Shown: positions 22,798-33,074 of the stretch, in pieces
Numbering within the stretch: position 1 is the stretch's first letter
Layout: every line of letters begins with the position of its first letter
DNA from: Seiridium cupressi
Lineage: Eukaryota > Ascomycota > Sordariomycetes > Amphisphaeriales > Sporocadaceae
Assembly: GCA_036674765.1 (NCBI GenBank)
Contig: JARVKI010000012.1
Location: forward strand, 124,001-188,000
DNA length: 64,000 bases
Reading direction: 5' to 3'
Notes under the pieces: generated by a model
The model's input: only the letters and a program-made list of their open reading frames with translations
Databases searched by the model: none
Told to the model about the DNA's origin: nothing
Made by a program: the position numbers and the translations under genes

Positions 22798-23951
22798 GGT
22801 ACAAAAAGTCCCGCTGTTGGGATGGTGGAGACATGAACGGCTTGATACTCTATATCGATTGTGTTAGACAAGGTAGGCAGGGGAGTCAGTCGTATTGGCA
22901 TGATCAAAGCACCGACGAATGGTCTGATTGCAACAGTATGCCTCTGATGGTAACTTGGCGCTCTGCAGCCGAGAACCAGTTAGTACATCCCGATTTATGC
23001 CACGTCGCAATGTCTACCTCATATCAGATGGCCACATTGGTCACTTGCCGGTTTGGTGGGCTTTGCTGGATCATCAAATATGCCGTGGAGATTCTCGGAG
23101 CGATATGGCGCCATGCACGAGAATCGGCGCACTTGATGGCTTGAAGACGCAGGCTGGTAGAAAGAAGCAAACTTACACAGCTTTCGGTAGTTAGCAATTT
23201 AGTACTACAGTCTAGTTTGTACTCAGCGGCGTGTCGGACAAAGCCGGAAGACTCCGAGGTGGCGCATGGGTTGGAGTCGATGTCTGTCTAATTCAGCGTA
23301 ACATGTGATGGATGGGGATTTTGGAGCTCAGGTTGTGATTCAGGAACACTTGCCTGATTCATCATACATGATGCACACAGCCAAAGTCAGAGTCCAAGCA
23401 GTATAAACTACACTAATTAGTGGGCTGGTGGCTCCGTCCAGTTGCGCGCCAAGTGCCGACCACTGACTGCGTGCCTCTCTCATCGTCTGCAGCTTTTGCA
23501 GGATCCCTGCAGAGACGCAGCCCGAGTACATATGAGAAGACATGAATAACATGGTATGGAAGGACGACTGACTCACTCGTTGGGGACTGTTTTACTTGAT
23601 TGCGGCGGCCCTTGTAATCCCGTAACCTAGCACTAAATGTATTCCTTCAGCCCGTTGCCGCCAGTGTCACCCGATAATCAACGCCCGGGTAAACAGCCCC
23701 TCATCTCGTCCTTTGTTCAACTCGATTTTGCGCTGGCCCGATGCATCACCTGTTCGCGTCTCATGACTCCCACCGGCACTGCAGTCGCTTCACGCCCATG
23801 AGATTTGTCGACTTGCGCGATTTTTAGAGGCGCGACGACCTTGCCTATGCGTCGCAATTCCCTGGAACCTGCCGCCGCGTCGCAGCTCTGAGGACTTGGC
23901 ATCACTCTAGCATTCAAAAGCTCAAACAACATCATTGCAAGGGCAGTTTCC
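22798..23951. other. Intergenic region, no gene seen
   Basis: About 1.15 kb between two plus-strand genes, with short frames only. Presumably the 3' UTR of RRP40 and the promoter of the F-box-like gene. Confidence 0.5.
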
Positions 23952-25460
23952 ATGGTGGACTTCGAGCTTACAGCCACAATGCCACTCGAAAATGCTCGCA
24001 AGTCCATTCAGGACCTCCCTCCGGAGCTCGTTGGGATGGTTCAGGATTTTCTGCCTCTGTACGAGTCTATCAGACTAGGCCTCTGCAGTCGTCGCCTCAA
24101 GGAGCACACAGACCCTCGCCTCTGGGAACAGGTTCGCTGCAACATCGAGCACCACAAGACCAAGGGAGTCAGATATGTTGGCAGGGTCGATGACGATGAA
24201 AGGTGGAATTTCCTCAAAGAGATCGAGCCACAAATCCCGCACCTTGAGCTCTGTCACTACTGCCGCATCTTTCATCCCAGACTTCCTCCTGGCAACCAAT
24301 CGCTGTGGAGAAGCACGGCCTCGGATATCAACCAGGAAGCAGAGTGTGACGTGAAGGAGGTCCAGTTTCGCCGTTGGGGGATCAAATGGGGTTTTGGGTT
24401 TCGAGACGTCTATGCTGTCATGGTCCGCCAAACCTTATCCGCCGAGCATGGAGTTCCTTTGTCCGACCTATTCATATCGACCGATTGGACGTTCGCCAGC
24501 GCCTACAGGAACCTACACAATGCTTCGAGGTCCCTGTTCAAGCGTTTTGTCAGCTACACAAAGCTTGACACCGAGGCCGTGTTTCAGGACAAGCACCTGC
24601 TTGTCCACAGGATTCAAAGGCTGTGGGTGCCGATACACCTGCAAGGCACCGATGTTCTGGTCCGCTACGGTGCTGGCGACATAGCCGGAGACTTCAAAAT
24701 ATGCATGCACCATGGTCCGCAGTCCGGCGAGATGATCAACAACTTCACCATTCCGCTGCGCGAAGGCATTAAGTATGTCTTGGCGGCACGGACAGTTTTT
24801 GGCCGTACCGAGGACAGCCCCCTACCACGAATCATCAAACGCTGCGAGGATTGTCCCACCGAGTACGCCATCTCATTCCATATTCACAATGAAAACAGCA
24901 TCGAGGTTGTCCTAGATGTTTGGCAAAACTTGGGCACTTGTCAAAGTCCCCAGGCCCCTGGCTGGCTCAATTGCTGGGGCATGCTCAACATGCGGATGTG
25001 CGAGACTACGGACGAGACGGCAAGAACTGCATGGTATCAGTCTGGAGTTGGCTATATAGCTGATGCCACCTTATTTGATACTCCTGCGGGACAGACCGAG
25101 ATGGGACATCCATCTTCCGCACCGGTTTTGCACGAGTGGGCACAGCTTCACAGCCAGGCCGCTGCATCCGCGTTGGCGAGGGCGCGAAACGTCTATTTAG
25201 GCGTGATCCCACAGCTCTCACTACACCATTTCAGAAACCTTCGATCAAGCTTTATCAACGCTCGCTACGAGACCAATGTTCGTCGCCCGTTCCATCCGTT
25301 CCACCATGAGTTCAAGAGCAACAACGGTCAACTGTTACCCACTGATCAGGTGAAATACACTCGCACGCAATACTATGCCAGCGCTCTGTCGGCTCCCTCG
25401 TCCGGCCGAAATGTCAGCAGAGATAATGCGGCGGACGTCAGACAAGGTACACCGTCATAG
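23952..25460 (+). CDS. F-box-like protein
   Basis: A single exon of 502 aa. Residues about 18-60 resemble an F-box (IQDLPPELVGMVQDFLPL, then LGLCSRRLKEH). F-boxes dock on Skp1 and recruit targets to SCF ubiquitin ligases. The rest has several Cys and His residues (LELCHYCRIFHP, KRCEDCPTEYAISFHI) and many aromatic residues but no recognised substrate-binding repeat. A second ATG lies at codon 10, so the true start could be 27 bases downstream. The family looks like one of the many expanded, fast-evolving fungal F-box groups; the target is unknown. Confidence 0.7.
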   Translation: MVDFELTATMPLENARKSIQDLPPELVGMVQDFLPLYESIRLGLCSRRLKEHTDPRLWEQVRCNIEHHKTKGVRYVGRVDDDERWNFLKEIEPQIPHLELCHYCRIFHPRLPPGNQSLWRSTASDINQEAECDVKEVQFRRWGIKWGFGFRDVYAVMVRQTLSAEHGVPLSDLFISTDWTFASAYRNLHNASRSLFKRFVSYTKLDTEAVFQDKHLLVHRIQRLWVPIHLQGTDVLVRYGAGDIAGDFKICMHHGPQSGEMINNFTIPLREGIKYVLAARTVFGRTEDSPLPRIIKRCEDCPTEYAISFHIHNENSIEVVLDVWQNLGTCQSPQAPGWLNCWGMLNMRMCETTDETARTAWYQSGVGYIADATLFDTPAGQTEMGHPSSAPVLHEWAQLHSQAAASALARARNVYLGVIPQLSLHHFRNLRSSFINARYETNVRRPFHPFHHEFKSNNGQLLPTDQVKYTRTQYYASALSAPSSGRNVSRDNAADVRQGTPS

Positions 25461-26135
25461 GATGAGGATGTGGGCAACCTAAGATGGCACTTTCTCGCGG
25501 CCTTGCCCGGCAATGATACCTTGGTGTTTCGTCGCCCAAGAACCTAGCCGCCATTTTGGTCGAGAAAAATGTTTGTAGATATATAAGAATAATTGGCAAC
25601 GGATGCGGGTTGCTTTCGGGTTACGATTCACTATTTCGACAGTGTTAGGGGAGTAGTCGGCGGCGAAGTGCAAGTCCCCGGAACTCAGGCCGTTCTCACG
25701 AGAACTGTTCACCATTGGGTTTGGTTTGTAAAATGAAATGTCCCATTTAAGATTATACCCCATAGTTCAATGACCAAGTCCATAGTCGCGTAGCTCATGT
25801 TCCCGGGTAGGAACATCACGGGGCGGTACAGCGGACAGAACTCGAGCAGATACGTGACACCATGAAAAAGCTTGGGTTGTTGAATTGTAAGATTAGAGCA
25901 ATTTCTGGTGGTGAAGAGCGTGGTCCAACCAGACCCATCGGCCTTCCCTCCGTGCTTGGTTGTGATAAACTCAAACTGAAGATGGTCCAGACCGCAGTGG
26001 CAGTATCGAGAGAACATAACCACAGGTCCTGGAATGAATAATATTTGCCGTTTTGGACTTGATCCAGCCGCGGACGCATTATGTACAACCAATAATTTAT
26101 CAATATGAACAGCCCTGGTACTGTCCCCGATGCCA
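25461..26135. other. Convergent intergenic region
   Basis: About 675 bp between the F-box-like gene and the GH105 gene. A minus-strand open frame (25709-26092) lies here but shows no family motif and is probably the 3' UTR of the GH105 gene. Confidence 0.45.
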
Positions 26136-27453
26136 TCATAGTCCTACCCGTTCAGCCTCAAGCGAGGCCAAGATATATGCCGCAGACCCGAGGACGCTGT
26201 TGTAGCTGATAGGTTGGCCGACATAGTACTATCATCCGTAATCAGCTTCTGCCAAGCTTCACTGGAATCACATTCTCGCATAGATCAAAACTCACCTCGT
26301 AAGAAGCAGTGGAATTCAGACTGCACACCGAGACCGTGCCATTGTACCCCAGCGTGCCATTTCCATTATCCACCACAAACGTGTCAGTCAAGTACGTCCT
26401 AGCCCTGACACCGACCTGCGACGCCGCAGCCGCAGCCGCAGCCGCCGCGCCATCCAGATACCCGAGCCTCGCGCCCTTGAGCAGCGCATACGCGAACATG
26501 GGACTGCCCGAGCTCTCGATGTAGTTGCCCTCACGGCCGGGCTCGTCCATCACCTGCCACCAGGCGCCGGACGCCACGTCCACGGCGCCGACCAGCGCCG
26601 CGGCCAGGGACCGGAACATCTCCCCGAGCCTGGTCGCGTATCGAGTCAGATGGCACGCTTCCTCGGCCCCGGACAGCATCTCCAGCGTGTCGACGAGCGC
26701 CATGGCGAACCAGCCCAGGCTGCGGCCCCAGACGTGCGGGCTGGCGCCCGTCTCCGGGTCCGCCCAGACCGCCGTGCGCGAGGCGTCGTACCCGTGGACC
26801 AGCAGGCCCGAGGTCTCGTTGTGCGTGTGCTGCCACAGTAGCTCGAGCTGCAAGAGCACGTCGTCCAGGGCCGTGGTGTTGACGGAAGACGAGGAGGCGG
26901 CGGCGTCGAGCGTGTACAGCGTGTAGAAGGGCGCGAGGCTGTACATGCCGTCCAGGTAGCTCCAGTACGGGTAGACGAAGTACCAGAGACTGCTCTCGTT
27001 GTTGCGGCGGTTCAGGTCAATGCTGAGCCTCAGGGCTTCGGCGGCAGCGGCGTAGTCCACCGTCGTGTTGGACCCAGAACCAGAAGATGGCAGAAATGAG
27101 TCCGAGAGCGCGAGCAGGGCGTTGCCGTTGCTGAGCCGGTCCATCGGGTAGCTTAGTGCATCCTTGGTCGCATTGGAGACGAAGGGGGCCACTGATGCGG
27201 CGCTGTCGCGGATGTATTTCTTCACCTCAGCCGTGAAGGAGTCATTCGACGGGTATTGTGCGACGAGGGCCGCGAATGCCTTCTGCACGAATCCCGCCTG
27301 GAGGAGCTCGGACGAGCCGCCGCTACCGGTCATAATGCCTTGCCGCCGTGACATGATGCTCGCCGCCATCTGCTTCGAGTATGGGGAGCTGGCATTATCT
27401 GCCGCAGACGTCGCCCCGACGAGCATCAACTGCGCAATAGCTTTCCAACGCAT
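26136..27453 (-). CDS. GH105 unsaturated rhamnogalacturonyl hydrolase
   Basis: Exons are 27453-26296 and 26228-26136, giving 416 aa. Residues 1-18 are a likely signal peptide. The alpha/alpha-barrel signatures of GH105 are clear: YPYWSYLDGMYSLAPFY, HETSGLLVHGYD-like (NETSGLLVHGYDAS), GASPHVWGRSLGWFAMAL and EGNYIESSGSPMFAYALLKG. The short second exon supplies the conserved end EYYVGQPISYNSVLGSAAYI. These enzymes remove the unsaturated uronic residue left by pectin or rhamnogalacturonan lyases, so the role is plant cell-wall pectin breakdown. A run of about nine Ala codons (GCN/GCG) lies near residue 340, which is unusual for the family. Without the intron the protein would end in an unrelated tail. 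Confidence 0.92.
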
Positions 27454-28469
27454 TTTCAGTCAGACGCAGGTGTTGCGAAGGTTGGTTGAGTGGTTGCTTT
27501 GACAAGCAGGAAGAGATTGCTTCAGCTGAAGTGAAAGGCAAACAATAATCCCGGCTGAATTTCAAGCCTACAAGGGCTGCAGGGGTTCACCAATTCTTGG
27601 AGCAGCAGTTTTGTTTGTTCCTCATTTTGTTCCTGATTATACTCTTGGGTCGGCACTAACTACTGCCACATTCCGCAAGTGCCGCATGGCTGCATGCTTA
27701 GTATACTCCAGTTCTGTATTTACTTACTGCATACGTACAAAAAAGAGAGGAAGAAAAACGCAGCCGTAACCGCGAGTTGCATAGCTCACATCGTACGGTA
27801 TTGTGTCATTTATGTTCAGTGACTATCCACGAATCTGTTGTACTAAATCTCCTTTGGTAGTTGTTCATGTTGGCCAAGTTCTTCGTGCTCGCCAAGTTGA
27901 GATCGGCGGAGCCAGGTAAAGATCGGGTATGAACTGGGTCAGCAGCCGGGGCCTGCAGCAAACAATCAATGGAGCCACCGACATTGGTATCGGTCCTGAT
28001 CGCACTCAACCGGCTGCCGGAACCATCGGGCCATAGTACAAGTTTTGGGCGCCAGGGCCAAATAGGACCAATGTCATATTTTCATGGCTGTTCGTTACTC
28101 GGGCAAATTATCAATTATCATTGCCCTCGGTTCATGAAACAATGATGGTACATGGCGTCGTTCTTCCACCAACCGATGTATTACATGGGCCTTGAAATGC
28201 TCTGGGTTGGACTGTCACATTCTGTCCGGTGAATTATTGCTGATGATTTGATTCTTTCATTCGTTGTCTTACATCTTGAGTGGAACTATAAAATGAGTGT
28301 TGAGAGAAGACTCTCTGCGCTCCGACTGCAACCATACCCATGAGCCCGGCTCCCTTTTCGTATTCCCATTTGCCGAATCATATGATGCTGTTGTCACCTT
28401 GGATTACAAATCCCAAACCGTGATTTTCTCATTCGATTCCAGGATACGCTTCGTAATGCTTATGCTGAT
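27454..28469. other. Intergenic region, no gene seen
   Basis: About 1 kb between the start of the GH105 gene and the 3' end of the fasciclin gene, both on the minus strand. Short frames only. It should hold the GH105 promoter and the fasciclin 3' UTR. Confidence 0.5.
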
Positions 28470-29889
28470 TTATAACTCGCCAACCGTAAGATGTTCCTTC
28501 TTGTTCTCCAAGAACGGCTCAAGGCGCTCAATGAGTTCCTCAACCTCAATCTCCTGTCCGTCGACGTACTCGCCGTGATGCTCGTGTGGCGGGATAAGAA
28601 CACTCGATAGAACTTGGATCACGCCGTCCTTGGCGATGGCATCCTGGATCGAAACGCGAGTGAAGCCATTGATCTTGAAAGTAATGAATCCTCCCCAGCT
28701 GGCAATATCGATGCTGAGGTTCTTATCTTCGAGCAGTGTTGGTAGATCGATATGACTTTGAGACGACTCAGCATTGATGTCGTCGCTCCCTTCCTTACCG
28801 TAATAAGCATCAGAGTAAAGCGTCTCATTGACCACAGTGTGGTACTTGAGCAGCGCCTTCAGGTAACCAAGACCCTTCTCCGTGTTAAAGAGGAAAGCAT
28901 TTGCGCCAGGTCCAAGCTTCTCAAAGGCCCAATTGGTAGGGGCGAATAGAGTACCTCCGGTAGATCTCAAGCCGTGCAGCTCCTTACCCAAACCAGTCTT
29001 CTCTCCAGCTAGAAGCAGTGTTGAAAACTTTTGGGGGAAGAGGGAGATGATACGAGGTGCTGGAGGCGGTGGCACGAGAATGCTGTCGACACCGTGAATG
29101 ACACCATTCTTTACGAACTAAGGTCGTTGTTAGCATGTGTAACGTGTGCGACCTGGGTGGCAGTTTACTTACGATGTTTGCAACGACAACCTTGCTATAG
29201 AAGTTGACTCGAAGACCGAAAAGGCCAATGCTAACTCGAAGTCTCTGCGGCTTGCCACCAAGTGCGTCTTCCTTCACGGCTGTGGGAAGGGTGTGGCTAG
29301 CGAGGATTCTCCCCGCAGGGTACAGACCAGGTACTAGATGATACTCGATCACCTTCTCAATAAACTCCTTGGAGGGTTTCTTGTGGTGCTCTGGGATCTT
29401 GTCGAATGCCTTGTCGGTAGGAACGAAGGCGGTGATGTTGTGCTTGGTGCTGTTCAACGCCTTGACGATGTCGGGGTACTCGTTGACCAGTTTGGCGAAC
29501 TGGGTCGAGTACTTTGAAAACTGGATCGCCTGGTAGACGGTCAGGTTCGAGGGGCCATGGTGGCCATGGTGTCCATGATGACCCTTGCGGCCCTTGCCAG
29601 GATGCTCCCGCTCTAGTGATGAGGAGAGAAAGTCCGGGACCTCCAAGTCGAATTCGGGAAGCGAGTCAACGAGAGACTTGGCGCCGGCATCAACGGCATC
29701 TAGAGCGCTCGAGAAGGTGTCCTCCGCCGAGGAGCGTAGGTCATCTAGAGAAGGAATACTGTCCCACCATGACCACTCATCATGTGCTGGCTCCGGGTCG
29801 AGGGCAAGTTGCTGGGCGATAGCCTCATTTGGAATGACAAACGCCTGCGTTACTGCCGCCGCCAAAGGCAAGAGAGTTGTGTACCTCAT
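28470..29889 (-). CDS. Secreted protein with two fasciclin (FAS1) domains
   Basis: Exons are 29889-29173 and 29117-28470, giving 454 aa. Residues 1-16 are a signal peptide (MRYTTLLPLAAAVTQA). After an acidic stretch and a His/Gly-rich patch (KGHHGHHGHHG), the first FAS1 domain has NITAFVPTDKAFDKIP and IEYHLVPGLYPA. The second has GTLFAPTNWAFEKLGP, LKYHTVVNETLY and a final VIQVLSSVLIPP. FAS1 domains mediate adhesion and cell-surface interactions; related fungal proteins act in adhesion or vacuole and autophagy functions. No GPI-type tail is visible, so a cell-wall-bound or vacuolar location is equally possible. The intron has GTAAGT and TTAG ends with a TGCTAAC branch site. Confidence 0.9.
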
Positions 29890-30756
29890 ATTTGCGAGTT
29901 TTCAATAGGCCGAGGATCTTGAAGTTGAAGAGAATGGAGGGAAAGCTCTCGACGTTTTGAACCTTACTGCAGCTTCCTCCACAGAAGCTCTGATTCATGC
30001 AGGGACCCGAAGACTCCGGTGTTGATGTGACGTCAACGAAACGTTTCGCTTTTCCCACCGAATCACTACGTTTGGTTTAGAACAACAGATGGGAAAGATC
30101 TACCCACAGGACCAGAAGACGCTGGATATATTAATAAATAGAAATATAATAGAACCGATTGGGGGGACACCGAAAGCCTTCTATACGGCAATGTCTCCCG
30201 CAATAGGCGAACTGCATTGAGTAATTGGGCCACCAGTGATGGAAGCCTAGCATCTTCGCGTCATTGATCACCAATCCAGGTAGCAGCTTGCGTCGTATGT
30301 TTCGGGTGGCATGATGACATCTCATTGGGTCTCGGGCAGCGTCTGAAGGGGCTCCTAGCTGTCCTAGCTGGCTTTTGCTGGCCTAGCTGACCGTAGCTGC
30401 CCTCCCTCGGGGTCTTAGCGGGCCCGACCCCGCGGTATGGAATCCGGGGAAACGCAACCTGCCTATCCGATCGGTCCACTAGGAAACGCCTCTTTATTAA
30501 TCTAGAAGCTCTTGAAGGCGCTCCAATGCAACTCTTGATGATGGCTTGGCAGAACACACCTCGAGCAACGGCCTTCTGTGGAAAAGTACCCCTCGAGTGC
30601 ATCAAGTAGCAGCAGGTAGAATTGGGGTATGACTAGGTAATTGGTGGCCGTTCGGTAGCGACTTAGTCTTCCGAAGGCTCTATGATTATTACTGTAATGA
30701 CTACTGTACTTGTAACTACACATTTAGGGAGCAATGCTGATCTGGCGTTGGGTGCC
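29890..30756. other. Intergenic region, no gene seen
   Basis: About 870 bp. A short imperfect repeat of CTAGCTG-type phrases lies at about 30354-30405. Minus-strand frames here (30261-30723) show no recognisable motif; a decayed mobile element cannot be excluded. Confidence 0.4.
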
Positions 30757-32328
30757 TCAGACCCGGCGACCTCCAAACCCAGCCGCCAGCCTGAACATCT
30801 CTGTACTGTAGTGCTTCTCTTGCTTCTCGAAGGCATCTACTATCTTCACCCCATCCCTAATATCCACCGCTCCCCATCTCTGTTCTCGGTCGATGCTTTT
30901 CCCAGCAGTATCCCGAAATCCGGTCTCATCCAGTAGCACCTCTACTGTCCATGCGTACTTGACCTTGCGCATTGCCCCCGCCGCAGCAGAGCCAGTGTTG
31001 GGTGCAGACAACGCCTCTGCGTCCGCTGGAGTCTTTGGGAGGCGAGTACAAAGGAGGTGCAGATCAAGAAATTGCGCGAAAGTCAATCCGAAAGCCGGCT
31101 TGTTCCTCCTGCTCAGTGTCATACTACTAGATCCATAGCCTAGATGTGTTGGCGGTGGCGGGTTGAATATGGACTGTAGTGTCGGGTTAAGGGGTCGTTC
31201 TGAAGGCCTGGTTCCCGGCGGGCCAGGTGCTGTTGGGCCCGTCTTGGAAGGGAGGTTTGCTACGGTACTCGAAGGAGGATTCGACGTGCTGTTCAGCAGA
31301 ACGACGAGGGATCCAGACGATCGGGAAAGGTATCGCAGATGTGAAGATAGGAGCTGAAGGATGGTGTGAGAGGATGTCTTGTCCCGTTGCGTGAACAGCG
31401 CGTTGAGCAACGTGGAGAAATGAGTTATCAGAATGATACCGGGAATATTGGGCGGGTCTTTTTGAGGCTCATGTACACTTTGTTTTGACATCGGTGGTGA
31501 ACTTGTTGACTCTGGCTCTCGCGTTGGCGGTCGAACAGGGTCAGGTGGAGCAGGTGAACTAGAGGGTACTGACGACAAGCCGCCTTCATCCTCACTATCC
31601 ATGATCTCGGTTCTCTCAATCCTGCCTGCTCGTAGCGGCGGAAGCTCTGTCACTGGCGATGAGGGCAGCGAAGATGGCGGCGACGATAATGGCGATGAAT
31701 CAGGTTCCTCGGCTAGAGCAGGAGGCACCTCGTTCCCAGGCCCCTCCACCTCCTCCTTGGGTGTTAGTGTTGGGGATTCGAATTCGAGTTCACTGAGAAC
31801 CTCCCATAAACCTTCAATGTCGAAGACACGTGACACCGATATGCATTCTAGACATTGGCGGACCTGAGCATTAATGCCCGCCTGACCTCCTCCCAATTTG
31901 CTTTGGACTTGTGCCTTGATGACGTCTCTCAGCGTGGGCAGGATCGCTGGTGCCGCAAGAGTGGTGATGATGGCAGCTCTGCTCACAGCCGGTTCATCAC
32001 CTGTGCCATAGACCAGGTTGTGGGCTACAGTCTGCAATGCGAGCTACGAGAGATGGTCAGCTACCGATCCATGGCCCACGAAGTCAAGTCAGGAAGAGCG
32101 CACTAATAGCCCGGTATCGATTTCCTCGGCGCTGATGCCCACGACAGCACCGCGTTCGAAACCATCCACCAAGACCTGCTCATCGACTTCCCTGCACCCC
32201 GTTCTAAGCGTGCCTCTTCTGCTGATCTCTGATCTCCTCTCCGTCTCGATCTCAAACAAGGTAGAGCCAACAATAGGTTCTGGGGCGTATTGGAAGCTTG
32301 CCTGTGAAGGCTCCGACTGAGAATCCAT
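30757..32328 (-). CDS. Rad51/RecA-like protein with degenerate ATP-binding motifs
   Basis: Exons are 32328-32104 and 32043-30757, giving 503 aa. The N-terminal part follows the RecA-core layout (TGCREVDEQVLVDGFERGAVVGIS), with a helix LLLALQTVAHNLVYG formed across the splice. The P-loop position reads GISAEEIDTG, with no GK[ST]. The Walker B position reads GIILITHFSTLL, without the usual Asp. Later elements fit a Rad51 paralog (SGSLVVLLNSTSN, FGLTFAQFLDLHLLCTRLPK, KYAWTVEVLLDETGF). A Ser/Pro/Glu-rich insert of about 100 residues splits the core. A structural role in recombination, as for the ATPase-dead Shu-complex proteins, is an inference. The assignment rests on fold pattern, not on a named ortholog. 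Confidence 0.75.
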
Positions 32329-33074
32329 GGCTTGTATGTGTTTGTTTTCTCAAAGTCACGAGCGTGGTTCGGCCGATTTGTTGGGAAAAGCTGGCTCCGG
32401 AGCGGTCAGAGTTACGGAATAGTGACAGACGTGCCACAATCATAGTAGTATGATCATTTTGGGGATAGGATCTGTACAGTCATTCTGCGTTGGCGCGTGC
32501 ATGATCATAGAGTACATAGGTAGGTTGGTTCGATGTTGTGGAGGGATGTCTCAAGCCAAGTGGGGGTGTCCAAAGAATGCAAAACGGACTTTGGAGGGTG
32601 GAAGAAACAGACGATGCGGCTGTGAGCGATTAGTTGTGCATTGACATGCACTTCATCGGGATCTGGTTTTGACTCGCAATTGAGTTCCTACGGATTCTCT
32701 ATCAAGCTATGCGGTTACTTCTGATCTGTTTTACGGCCCATCCCTTGTCCCGTCACTCTCATTTTCGCAGATCACATGAAATGACTAAACGTGCTTGGAG
32801 CTGTCCCATCGCCAGCATGCACGCAAAAGGTATCCTGACAAAAAAGAAAGAAAAAAAGAGCATTGAGGGAGTAGTTCAGAAATCATGGCCGTCTACCCAG
32901 GCCCCGTGTTCCCGCCATTCTAAAAGGTCAGGTTCAGTCCCTTTTTTTTTCTTTTCTTTTTTTTCTTCCGATTTTACGGCGCCGCCCAATTTGATCTTGG
33001 AGCACACGTTTTTTGTCCCCCGCCATTGCAACGGACAAGTTGCCTCGCCCACCAGTGACTGGCCGAACTGGGTC
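32329..33074. other. Intergenic region
   Basis: About 750 bp between the Rad51-like gene start and the Pal1 3' end. It holds a strong pyrimidine run (about 32940-32968, C/T only) and no gene. Confidence 0.5.

Noticed and set aside
25709..26092. 127-codon minus-strand frame downstream of the GH105 gene
   Set aside because: No recognised family; most simply the 3' UTR of the GH105 transcript.
30261..30723. Possible decayed transposon frames
   Set aside because: No reverse transcriptase, transposase or terminal repeat could be recognised.
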